NCBI GenBank assembly: GCA_020201305.1
Contig: JAIVHC010000024.1
Coordinates: 1-7,425 of the forward strand
Direction of reading: 5' to 3'
DNA length: 7,425 nt
From: Geobacteraceae bacterium
GTDB lineage: Bacteria > Desulfobacterota > Desulfuromonadia > Desulfuromonadales > Desulfuromonadaceae
Every line of letters begins with the position of its first letter. Position 1 is the stretch's first letter. Shown in pieces: positions 1 to 6,304 of this stretch. The notes under the pieces were generated by a model. It was not told the DNA's origin. It saw only the letters and a list, made by a program, of their open reading frames with translations, and searched no databases. The position numbers and the translations under genes are program-made.

Positions 1-217
1 GGAAAGCATTATCCTCTTGCGCCTGCTGCAGATCCGCATTTTTCCTGCGGGTTAAAACGATAACTTTATCATAATCAGTACATATGTCCTGGCATTTCAG
101 CTGTTGTTCCTGCGCCGACAAAGAAGCATTACGGCTGGACATAAATGATGGCGGCATGATACATCCACTAAGGAGTGAAGTGAGTAGGATGAACCATAAA
201 AAATAGATCTTTCGCAT
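1..217 (-). CDS. Small lipoprotein, C-terminus beyond the left edge
   Basis: The minus strand is open from the window edge up to two adjacent ATGs at 220 and 217. The first residues are MRKIYFLWFILLTSLLSGC: a positively charged start, a hydrophobic stretch and a lipobox (LSGC) with the lipidated cysteine at residue 19 counted from 217. This is a type II signal peptide, so the product should be a membrane-anchored lipoprotein. After the cysteine comes a Ser-rich linker, then a polar, probably helical stretch with two further cysteines (near residues 43 and 47) and many Gln/Asp residues. A Shine-Dalgarno GAGGTGA lies directly upstream; its spacing fits the second ATG (7 nt) better than the first (4 nt), so 217 is preferred. 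About 72 residues are visible and the end is cut off. I do not recognise the family. It is divergent from the HD-GYP gene and shares a 134-bp intergenic region with it. Confidence 0.75.
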   Translation of the reverse strand, partial: MRKIYFLWFILLTSLLSGCIMPPSFMSSRNASLSAQEQQLKCQDICTDYDKVIVLTRRKNADLQQAQEDNAF

Positions 218-220
218 CAT

Positions 221-354
221 CTCACCTCAAAAAGGAATTTGAACCCACCAATATCGTTGCGGCTAAGTTACAATAGCTGCAACTTAAGCTATAAAAAAGC
301 TCGGTGTCCACCTGTTAACCAACGCCATAATACACCAACACTGTACACACCATT
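221..354. promoter_or_regulatory. Divergent intergenic region between the lipoprotein and HD-GYP genes
   Basis: This 134-bp AT-rich spacer must hold the start signals of both divergent genes. Visible elements are an inverted repeat ATAGCT(273-278)/AGCTAT(287-292) with an 8-nt spacer, an overlapping repeat GTTGC(256-260)/GCAAC(279-283), and a CATAAT hexamer at 326-331 that could be a -10 box for the plus-strand gene. No convincing -35 box matches it. The HD-GYP ATG at 355 has no Shine-Dalgarno, so its transcript may be poorly translated or leader-short. The dyads could be an operator, but this is inference only. Confidence 0.25.
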
Positions 355-1604
355 ATGCCAAAAACCGTAAAATCTTCAATTAAAGCCACAATTCGGCGCC
401 AGCTGTTTTTAAGGCTGCTTCTTGCCTGCACTTTGATCTCCATTATTCTGGCAGCCACAGTCTTCTTCATTGAATTTCACAGGCTCGGGCAAAAAATTGG
501 TAGCCGGGCCAACGAGATAGCAACCCGCTTTAATGATGAAACTCGCCACCTGATTGACGATCCTGAGCTGATACATAAAGCGGCTTTGCAAGAAAAGCTA
601 AAAGCCCTCTCCATTGCAGGAAAACTCAATTTGGGGATGGGACGCCTTATCTATTCGGCGATCTATGACCTGTCTGGCAACGCCATTGTTATCGAAAAAG
701 ACAAACAATGCGGCTACGAAAAAGAAGTCGTAGACTTCATGGCTTCTCTGGATCACAAACTGCCATCCGGCGCGGGAGCATATCACAAATACCGGGACAT
801 TAATGACATCTCACATGTCCATATCGTCTATCCTCTGACCAACAGAAAATTTGAGCGCGCGGCCATTGTTGAAGGATTGTTCGCCATTTCGAGCCAAACA
901 GAAGAACAGGTAGAAAAACGTATCCTGTTTTCTGCATTTGGAACAGTGGGAATTGTTATTCTGACAACCCTGATCCTTTATCCGATCATCATGATGCTGA
1001 TAAGGCGGTTGACAAAACTTACCGACAACCTTCTGCAGGCCAACATTGATACCCTGAGAGCCCTTGGAAACACCATAGCCAAGCGCGATAGCGATACTGA
1101 CATTCACAATTACCGTGTAACGGTATACTCTGTCTATCCTGTGACAACATCCTGTTAAAATCGGGCCCTCTAGTCCATGAAGAGCGGGAGACTATGAAGT
1201 GCCATGTTAACCACGGTATGGATATTATCCAACACTCCGATTGGCTTGAAGATGCGACGGACGTTGTCCTGTATCATCATGAACAGTTTGATGGGAAAGG
1301 TTATCCATGCGGATTAGTCGGGGAGGATATCCCTGTTACGGCAAGAATTTTCGCTATTGCCGATGTTTTTGATGCCTTAATGTCCCGCAGACCGTACAAA
1401 GAACCAATGCCATACGAAAAAGCGATTGAAACGCTGGAACAGGGGCGTGGCTCCCACTTTGACCCAGTTATCCTAAACGCCTTTAACGAGATCGCACCGG
1501 CATTACATCAAGAGGTTTCCAACCTGTCGGAAGAAGCGCTACAGGAAAAGCTCGTGGCCATGACCCGCCAATACTTCACCCGAGAGATGTACGAAAAAAT
1601 CTAA
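355..1604 (+). pseudogene. Membrane HD-GYP cyclic-di-GMP phosphodiesterase, broken by an internal deletion
   Basis: The 5' part (355-1158, 267 codons) has a first membrane helix at about residues 17-40, a periplasmic sensor region of about 150 residues that I cannot assign, a second helix at about 190-216, and the start of an HD-GYP domain (AKRDSDTDIHNYRV, with metal-ligand candidate H251). Its frame then ends at a TAA at 1156-1158. The 3' part is open from 1143 to 1604 in another frame. It begins DNILLKSGPL and carries the HVNH, HH and GYP (DGKGYP) motifs, the ADVFDAL helix and the GSHFDP end of the domain. Intact HD-GYP domains have about 30 residues between these two parts, including the HDxGK motif; here only 8 nt (1135-1142) separate the homologous positions. 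The deletion of roughly 85 nt therefore removed catalytic metal ligands and shifted the frame. Intact relatives hydrolyse c-di-GMP at the inner membrane; this copy should not. No Shine-Dalgarno is seen at 355. Confidence 0.85.
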
Positions 1605-1654
1605 GCTTTAGAGTATACAGAGTGTCCTCTTAGGACCTTGTGAGTTCTGTAGCG

Positions 1655-3400
1655 TCACTGCTCTGTGTTGTCGTCATCAAAGCGTCGATACGCCGACAGG
1701 ACCTCGTTCTGGCTCAGAATCCCGAGGAGGCGATCGGGTTCATCGGGGTCGATCACGGGGAAGAAACTGATATTCCTGTTGGACTTCAACATCTCCATGA
1801 CCTCGCGCAGGGGCTGATCCGGTTTCACTGCGTGCTTTTCCGTGGAGATCAGTTCGCCCGCGACAACGAGCGGCATCAGGGTCGGCTCGAATATGAGCTC
1901 GCGGATTTCCGTGTAGTTAATAAGGCCCAAAAAGCGCCCTTCGCTGTCGACGACGGGGAAGCGGTCGTAACGGCTGTGGGCAATGATGCGCAAAAGCTCG
2001 TTGAAAGGGGTATTGTTGGGGATCGTCTCGACATTCTGGCGCATGATATGCCGCACATAGATATCCCCCGGCTCGCGGAATTTTTTCCACGCCGGTAGCC
2101 CCAGGGAGGAGCGGAAGTGTTGCACCACGCTGTGCATCCCTTCCATGGCGCCCTTGGGGGTTCTTTTCTGCAGCAGGGAGAGAATTGGAACCTCGCCGGC
2201 CTGGACCAGGCCGAAGCGCACAGCCAGGGGGCCGATCAGCTCGAACACCACGACTGAGCCGAGGACCACCGTTTGGATGAGCTGGCCGCCCTCGGGCCAC
2301 TGGCGTGCAAGGCTGGCTGCGAGGCCGATGGCAACACCCGCCTGGGCGAGGAGGGTCAGGCCCACGTAGGAGCGCTCGCGCTTGCCGAAGTTGCCTATAG
2401 CGGCACCGATGCGGGCGCCGAGCCACTTGCCGAGGGTGCGGGCCAGGACATAAGCGACGCCGAGAATGCCGATGTGGCCGAGGGTTTCGATGTGCAGGTT
2501 GGCTCCGGCGAGCACGAAGAACGCCACGTAGAGCAGGTAGTCGACCTGGCGCAGACTTGCAGCCATGCGGTGCCAGCTTGGTGTGCTGTTGGCGGCAACG
2601 ATGCCGAGAATGAGACTCGCGAGCAGAGAGTCGATTCCCATGATCTGACATACGGTGGTTACTGCGGCAACGCTGCCGAGGAGGAGGATCTTGTGTTCGC
2701 TGGGTAGTTCGAGGCGTTCGCCCCAGAAGGAAAGGATCAGGCCGAAGAAGGTGCCGACGATGATCGGACCTCCCATCTGCCAGAGGAGCAACCAGTGGCT
2801 CTCTGCCGGTGAGAGGAGAAAATGAACCAGGATGGTGAAGCCGAGAACGGAGACCAGATTGTTGAATCCCACCAGGGTGAGGACAATTCCGGTGATGGGG
2901 CCTTCGGCTTCGTATTCGCGGATCACCATCAGGGTTGCCGCCGGAGCGGTGGCGACGCCGATGATGCCGAGAAACAGCGAGAAAAGCAACGAGGTCTGAT
3001 GCAGACTCAGATCCGCAACGGTTTTGTGCAGAATCAGTTCGTTGACCCCGAAAGTGGCAATGCCGACCAGCAGAAAGGTCAGGCCCATTTCGCTCAGGGA
3101 GAAAAAGGCGATCCGCTGCTTCCACTTGCGCAGGTGGTCGATGCTGAACAGGCTGCCGATATTCAGCAGAATCAGGGCGAGGGCGAGATCACCGAGGATG
3201 CTGAGCTCGGTAAGAACCTCAGAAGTCAGAAGCGCGGGCCAGCCGACAAGGTGGGCAACGGAAGGGCCGATGGCGAGTCCGGTCAGTAGATAGCCGGTCA
3301 CGCGCGGGATATGGAAACGCGAGGCCAGCCGCCCCCCGATTAGGGCGCCGAAGAAGATGGCCGCAAGACCGGTCATGATAACGATGGAATTAGAAGACAT
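1655..3400 (-). CDS. CPA2-type cation:proton antiporter with C-terminal CBS pair
   Basis: Residues 1-400 form a series of about 12 hydrophobic helices of the Kef/NapA-like CPA2 family, with typical segments such as IPRVTGYLLTGLAIGP (31-46), ATAPAATLMVIREY (150-163), FFVLAGANLHIETL (294-307) and LLAQAGVAIGLA (350-361). Residues 447-575 are two CBS repeats (DIYVRHIMRQNVETI to LSAYRRF), which in other transporters bind adenine nucleotides and gate transport. The likely role is exchange of Na+ or K+ for H+ at the inner membrane, with cytoplasmic nucleotide or ionic-strength sensing. An oddity: the position where NapA-like members carry the ion-binding Asp-Asp pair appears to be N180-N181 (VGFNNLVSV), so the canonical carboxylates may be missing. 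The ATG at 3400 is chosen because the hydrophobic N-terminus starts right after it; the upstream Shine-Dalgarno is weak. It lies downstream of mtfA on the same strand (124-bp gap) and converges with the HD-GYP pseudogene. The substrate cannot be read from the sequence. Confidence 0.85.
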   Translation of the reverse strand: MSSNSIVIMTGLAAIFFGALIGGRLASRFHIPRVTGYLLTGLAIGPSVAHLVGWPALLTSEVLTELSILGDLALALILLNIGSLFSIDHLRKWKQRIAFFSLSEMGLTFLLVGIATFGVNELILHKTVADLSLHQTSLLFSLFLGIIGVATAPAATLMVIREYEAEGPITGIVLTLVGFNNLVSVLGFTILVHFLLSPAESHWLLLWQMGGPIIVGTFFGLILSFWGERLELPSEHKILLLGSVAAVTTVCQIMGIDSLLASLILGIVAANSTPSWHRMAASLRQVDYLLYVAFFVLAGANLHIETLGHIGILGVAYVLARTLGKWLGARIGAAIGNFGKRERSYVGLTLLAQAGVAIGLAASLARQWPEGGQLIQTVVLGSVVVFELIGPLAVRFGLVQAGEVPILSLLQKRTPKGAMEGMHSVVQHFRSSLGLPAWKKFREPGDIYVRHIMRQNVETIPNNTPFNELLRIIAHSRYDRFPVVDSEGRFLGLINYTEIRELIFEPTLMPLVVAGELISTEKHAVKPDQPLREVMEMLKSNRNISFFPVIDPDEPDRLLGILSQNEVLSAYRRFDDDNTEQ

Positions 3401-3445
3401 AAGGCCTGGGTCTCTAAGGGGGGAGAATGCACTTAAACCGAAGCT

Positions 3446-3475
3446 ACCATAAAAGACAGATTTTCAAAAGCACAA
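3446..3475 (-). promoter_or_regulatory. Possible sigma70-type promoter of the antiporter gene
   Basis: On the minus strand TTGTGC (3475-3470) and TATGGT (3451-3446) are separated by 18 nt and lie about 45 nt upstream of the antiporter ATG. Each box matches the consensus only partly (about 4 of 6). If real, the antiporter would be transcribed separately from mtfA. Co-transcription through the 124-bp gap remains possible because no terminator hairpin is visible after mtfA. Confidence 0.25.
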
Positions 3476-3524
3476 GTGAGTCCTGAAACTAGCGCATGGG
3501 CCGTGCTTGCTTTATCTTTACACC

Positions 3525-4328
3525 TCACTTCTGCCTGCCACAGTTTTTCCTGGAAATTCGCTCGTCAGGATCCTGGCGGTAGTATTCCTGCAAAACCCGA
3601 TAAAGATCTGGGGCGTGATTAAGCATCACCCGTGGTTGGTCAAAGAATTGTTCTGTGGCCACGGCAAAAAACTCAGCTTCATTAGTACCAGCGTAGTTGT
3701 TGAGAAACGATTTTTTACCTTTCTCGATGTCGTGTCGCAGGCGCAGATATTCATGTGAGCATATCTGTACCCAGTCGCGGTATTCGTCGCTACTGTGCAG
3801 GGGAGGTGTGCCGTCGGGTGTATGGTCAAGCATGTCCAGTTTATGCGCGAATTCATGGTAGATAACATTATGCCCGCCCTCTGGATGGCGTCCACTCCTA
3901 AGGGCAGCATCCCAAACAATAATGACCGGGCCCCGCCGGAAGGCTTGCCCGAGGATGGGCTGTTCAGGCTCCACAGGTGTTATTGTGTTCTCAAAGAAAC
4001 CCGGCTGACGTTGCGGCGAAATCACCGTAGAGGGATAGACGATGATGGATTCAACATTCTGGTAGAAATTATGCTCCAGGCCGAGCAGAAGGAGGCATGC
4101 CTGAGCGGAAATTGTGACTTGAATCTCATCGGTGATTTCCAGGCCCCCTGCGCCTTCCCAGGTTTTTTCAGATATAAATACTTGAATCAGGTCTTGCAGG
4201 TGAGAACGCTCGTCATCTTCCAGCATGCAGTAATGCGCAACATTTTGCTGGATAATCTCCTCCCATGAATCAGGGAAAGGCTTTTCGGTAATCTTTTTTC
4301 GGCGTCTTTTTGTGAGCCAGTTAAACAT
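3525..4328 (-). CDS. mtfA: MtfA-type zinc-dependent peptidase (M90 family)
   Basis: The 267-residue product carries the gluzincin motif HEFAH at residues 158-162 (two zinc-binding histidines and catalytic E159), followed by KLDMLD. The downstream block NEAEFFAVATEQFF (216-229) should supply the third zinc ligand, probably E219. These are hallmarks of the MtfA/M90 family, and the length matches E. coli MtfA (about 265). The N-terminus is basic (KRRRKK) with no signal peptide, so the protein should be cytoplasmic. In E. coli, MtfA binds the glucose repressor Mlc and relieves repression of ptsG, and it has aminopeptidase activity. No mlc or PTS gene is visible here, so the partner in this organism is unknown. 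The start is well supported by AGGAGG (4343-4338) 9 nt before the ATG. The antiporter gene follows on the same strand. Confidence 0.9.
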   Translation of the reverse strand: MFNWLTKRRRKKITEKPFPDSWEEIIQQNVAHYCMLEDDERSHLQDLIQVFISEKTWEGAGGLEITDEIQVTISAQACLLLLGLEHNFYQNVESIIVYPSTVISPQRQPGFFENTITPVEPEQPILGQAFRRGPVIIVWDAALRSGRHPEGGHNVIYHEFAHKLDMLDHTPDGTPPLHSSDEYRDWVQICSHEYLRLRHDIEKGKKSFLNNYAGTNEAEFFAVATEQFFDQPRVMLNHAPDLYRVLQEYYRQDPDERISRKNCGRQK

Positions 4329-4460
4329 TGGATTTTGCCTCCTGGGTATCTGTAGGCTGCTAAGCTCATAAAGTGCGGTGTTAATTCGACTATGACTAAT
4401 AGATCGAAAGGGTTTTCTGCGAGAAGTAGATGTCTTTCACAACGTCTTAATTTTGGATAA

Positions 4461-4497
4461 AGAAAAGCCCCGAATCAATTCGAATCGAGGCTTTTCT
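4461..4497. terminator. Strong hairpin, probably a bidirectional intrinsic terminator
   Basis: AGAAAAGCC (4461-4469) pairs perfectly with GGCTTTTCT (4489-4497). Inside it a C/A mismatch is followed by a CGA/TCG pairing (4471-4473 with 4485-4487). The arms provide T-rich 3' sides on both strands. It lies between the divergent mtfA gene and the plus-strand unknown gene, only 12 nt before the ATG at 4510. It could stop antisense transcripts coming from the transglycosylase gene, act as a leader attenuator for the unknown gene, or be left from a lost upstream gene. Confidence 0.55.
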
Positions 4498-4803
4498 GGC
4501 GATATTTTTATGGCCTATAATCGCTTTCAGTTACCCGCAACTGCCGAGATGGAAATATTTTTCACCACTCACCGTGTTGAGTTTGAAGAGAAAAATGCTG
4601 CAATCCTTACCGCTCTGCGCCAAAAGACGATAATTGATTCAGGCCCGAATAAACAGATTGGTTATCAGTGGCTCGAAATACAACCCCGCCCTGACTCATA
4701 TCAAAAAGGGGACTGGGTAACGATAAGCTGTTATACCCATATGATGGGAGTAGGTGCCGGCGCATATGCAACCGGCCTCGCCTATATTCACCCGGCAAAC
4801 AAA

Positions 4804-4811
4804 GTGAATAT
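4804..4811 (+). repeat. Left target-site duplication GTGAATAT
   Basis: GTGAATAT lies immediately left of the element's terminal repeat and is identical to 4974-4981. It is the left half of the 8-bp duplication made on insertion. Confidence 0.85.
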
Positions 4812-4826
4812 GTAACTATTCACTAC
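4812..4826 (+). repeat. Left terminal inverted repeat of the MITE
   Basis: GTAACTATTCACTAC matches the reverse complement of 4959-4973 at 13 of 15 positions and abuts the left duplication. Confidence 0.8.
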
Positions 4827-4836
4827 CTGGGCGGGA

Positions 4837-4935
4837 AGAGCCATAATCCCCGGTTCCAGGGACGCATAAACTCGTCCTGAGGCTTGACTGGCTCTATCCG
4901 TGAGCCAGACACCTTCCACCGGGGGCCATGGCTCT
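4837..4935. repeat. Palindromic core of the MITE, three-way-junction fold
   Basis: AGAGCCAT (4837-4844) pairs with ATGGCTCT (4928-4935). After a symmetric 3x3 internal loop, CCCCGG (4848-4853) pairs with CCGGGG (4919-4924). Inside are two hairpins: GGGACG (4859-4864) with CGTCCT (4873-4878, one G-U pair), and CTGGCTC (4888-4894) with GAGCCAG (4902-4908). Either transcribed strand could fold into a closed stem with two arms. Palindromic interiors are common in bacterial MITEs; whether this one acts as an RNA or protein-binding element cannot be told from here. Confidence 0.75.
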
Positions 4936-4958
4936 ACCACTTGATGCTATTTTAAATT

Positions 4959-4973
4959 GTGGTGAACAGTTAC
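4959..4973 (-). repeat. Right terminal inverted repeat of the MITE
   Basis: Reads GTAACTGTTCACCAC on the minus strand and differs from the left repeat at two positions. It abuts the right copy of the duplication. Confidence 0.8.
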
Positions 4974-4981
4974 GTGAATAT
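4974..4981 (+). repeat. Right target-site duplication GTGAATAT
   Basis: Perfect copy of 4804-4811, directly adjacent to the right terminal repeat. It restarts the interrupted reading frame (V-N-I). Confidence 0.85.
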
Positions 4982-5171
4982 TTATCCCAATATTGAGTCG
5001 ATGCGTGAGGATGCCAAGAAGGTCGAAGATTTTGTCGGCTACAGTTGTATTACAGAGAACTGGCATTCCTTCTTGTGGGAGGCTGATTTAATGGCAGCTA
5101 GTTGGTAAACAACGCGTAAAATTCTTACACATACATATGTTCAAGATCTTTCAATCCAATGGGTGGTATCA

Positions 5172-6017
5172 TCAAACCTGCCCCTCAAACCCCTGTTTAA
5201 CCTTGGTGATGTAGTTGCGTGTCTCAAGGGGCATCTGCTCCAGTCCTTTGCGATCTACGTTACCCTGGCCCCAGTTATACGCGGCGAGGGCGTGGTCGAG
5301 GTCGCCGTTATATTTATCCAGCAGCCCCTTTAAATAGCGGCACCCCCCGCTGATGTTTTCCTGAGGGTCAAAAGAATTTTTCACCCCCACTTCCTGTGCG
5401 GTGGCGGGCATCAGCTGCATCAATCCTTCGGCGCCCGCCGGGGAGACCGCATCGGGTCTGTAGGAGCTCTCGGCCAGGACTACGGAGTGAACCAGTCTGG
5501 AGGGCAGCCCCATATTCTGCGCTACATTGTCGATCAAGCGATGGAGGTCATCGGGATATGCTGCCGCTGTGGATGACGCTGTTGCTGGAGGCTGATCCGT
5601 CGCCGGGCGCGGATGCTTCAGGTCCGATTTTGCTGCCTCGGGTTGTTCCTGCCCGGTGCCGGAAGCCATCTGCGCGTAAGCGCGTGAGGCATGCTGAGTA
5701 GGGTATGAGGCTGTTGCAGGCGCTGGGGTATGCTCTGTGCCGGAATAGGTGCGCAATGCATTAAAGCTGGAGAAAAACACCTCGGCATCTTCTCCGCTCC
5801 AACCGGAAACCTGGTGAAAATCACCGGTCATGGTTGCTCCCATGATGCGAATAGCCATACGCGCCTGATCCGCACAGAGCTGTTCCCCATTAGCGAGGCA
5901 GGTTCGCATGTTTTCCAGGGTCTGCGCGAAGCTTGTGCTGCTGTGACTCAGATGGTTGCGTGGGGACGGCGCGCCTGCTGAAGTGTGCTGGAGTGCTTCG
6001 GGATGTGCAATCCTCAT
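5172..6017 (-). CDS. Lytic transglycosylase with C-terminal SLT domain
   Basis: The 281-residue product ends in a clear SLT (goose-type lysozyme-like) domain at about 157-278. It has the catalytic glutamate in AESSYRPDAVSPAG (E183), GLMQLMP (198-204), ENISGGCRYL (220-229), ALAAYNWGQGN (243-253) and a terminal Y269 in RNYITKV. Such enzymes cleave the MurNAc-GlcNAc bond of peptidoglycan to form 1,6-anhydromuropeptides. The first 155 residues are polar and low in complexity (Ala/Pro/Ser/Gln-rich at about 95-153) and carry no signal peptide or lipobox. Export would therefore need a non-Sec route, or the protein works with a trans-envelope apparatus; this is inference. The ATG at 6017 is supported by GAGAGG about 8 nt upstream. 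It ends 63 bp from the end of the MITE-split gene (convergent) and is divergent from the rdgC-like gene. Confidence 0.88.
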   Translation of the reverse strand: MRIAHPEALQHTSAGAPSPRNHLSHSSTSFAQTLENMRTCLANGEQLCADQARMAIRIMGATMTGDFHQVSGWSGEDAEVFFSSFNALRTYSGTEHTPAPATASYPTQHASRAYAQMASGTGQEQPEAAKSDLKHPRPATDQPPATASSTAAAYPDDLHRLIDNVAQNMGLPSRLVHSVVLAESSYRPDAVSPAGAEGLMQLMPATAQEVGVKNSFDPQENISGGCRYLKGLLDKYNGDLDHALAAYNWGQGNVDRKGLEQMPLETRNYITKVKQGFEGQV

Positions 6018-6304
6018 GGGACGATCCTCTCGGGTTTTGTATTATCCGAAACTATCAAGAATAGATACTGTTACCTCTCCTTCGGCCTTTGGAGAAAATA
6101 ACTTAAGTGAACTTGGAGTTTGCAGGGCATAAGTTGTGTGCATATTGGTCTCGAACTTTTCTTGCGTTGACGCCATGGTCCGGCACATGGTAGTCAGATT
6201 CCTTCCGTGAGTCTGTCGGGTGCAGGGTTGCGCTCAAGAGATTTTTACAGATATCAGTGCAGGCCCGCTTGCACATAATTATATTTTAAGGAGTACAAGA
6301 CCTT
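6018..6304. promoter_or_regulatory. Divergent intergenic region between transglycosylase and rdgC-like genes
   Basis: This 287-bp stretch has no convincing small gene. Toward rdgC it holds an 18-bp dyad GTGCA(6257-6261)/TGCAC(6270-6274) about 15 nt before the Shine-Dalgarno AAGGAG (6288-6293), and a second dyad CCATG(6173-6177)/CATGG(6186-6190) beside a TTGACG. Toward the transglycosylase, the minus strand has GATAAT in a -10-like setting about 40 nt before the ATG. It also has GCCGAAGG (6086-6079) with TTAAGTTA 12 nt upstream, which loosely resembles a flagellar sigma28 promoter. None is strong enough to name a regulator. Confidence 0.3.

Larger units (their letters stand above)
4812..4973. 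mobile_element. 162-bp MITE with terminal inverted repeats, possibly IS66-mobilised
   Basis: The left end GTAACTATTCACTAC (4812-4826) and the right end GTGGTGAACAGTTAC (4959-4973, reverse complement GTAACTGTTCACCAC) are inverted repeats with 13 of 15 matches. They are flanked directly by a perfect 8-bp repeat GTGAATAT. The element has no transposase and is only 162 bp, so it must have been moved in trans. Ends beginning GTAA together with an 8-bp target duplication are the known signature of the IS66 family, which makes that the best candidate; this is inference from family knowledge. The interior is strongly palindromic. The flanking reading frames fuse in phase after excision, which fixes both boundaries to the base. 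It introduces the stop codon that ends the upstream half of the host gene. Confidence 0.85.
4510..5108 (+). pseudogene. Unrecognised small protein gene split by a 162-bp MITE
   Basis: The first part (4510-4811) encodes MAYNRFQLPATAEMEIFF onwards and is stopped by a TAA at 4813-4815, inside the inserted element. The second part (4974-5108) reads VNIYPNIESMREDAKK to the TAA at 5106. Removing 4812-4973 plus one copy of the 8-bp duplication joins the parts exactly in frame across K-V-N-I-Y-P and gives a 142-residue protein. It is acidic and soluble, with no signal peptide or membrane segment. It has an aromatic-rich central part (YQWLEIQPRP), a Gly/Ala-rich stretch near residues 80-90 and a helical, Trp-rich C-terminal third. 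I do not recognise the family. As it stands only a 101-residue truncated product, ending VNM, could be made. No Shine-Dalgarno precedes 4510; an in-frame TTG at 4453 would extend the protein by 19 residues through the terminator hairpin, which makes it less likely. Confidence 0.8.

Noticed and set aside
1624..1636. Hairpin GTCCT-CTT-AGGAC between the convergent HD-GYP and antiporter genes as a terminator
   Set aside because: The stem is only 5 bp with no T-tract on either strand, so it is too weak to call.
1917..3125. A 402-codon open frame on the minus strand, plus several long plus-strand frames, overlapping the antiporter gene
   Set aside because: They are shadows of a GC-rich gene. Their translations are Arg/Pro/His- or Asp/Gly/Glu-rich and low in complexity, while the antiporter frame shows clear membrane helices and CBS motifs.
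4856..4884. Cyclic-di-GMP-I (GEMM) riboswitch, suggested by GGGACGCA and the HD-GYP gene nearby
   Set aside because: Only the short GGGACGCA string matches. The flanking stems, GNRA loop and receptor are absent, and the segment is explained as part of the MITE palindrome.
4788..4940. A 50-residue minus-strand open frame crossing most of the MITE
   Set aside because: It follows from the palindromic element and runs into antisense of the host gene. No Shine-Dalgarno or recognisable protein features are seen.
4959..5108. A stand-alone 49-residue gene starting at GTG 4959
   Set aside because: Its first five codons lie in the MITE terminal repeat. The rest is the displaced C-terminal part of the split gene.
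5109..5171. A terminator between the split gene and the transglycosylase gene
   Set aside because: Only a short AAGATCTT palindrome is present, without a stable stem or T-run.
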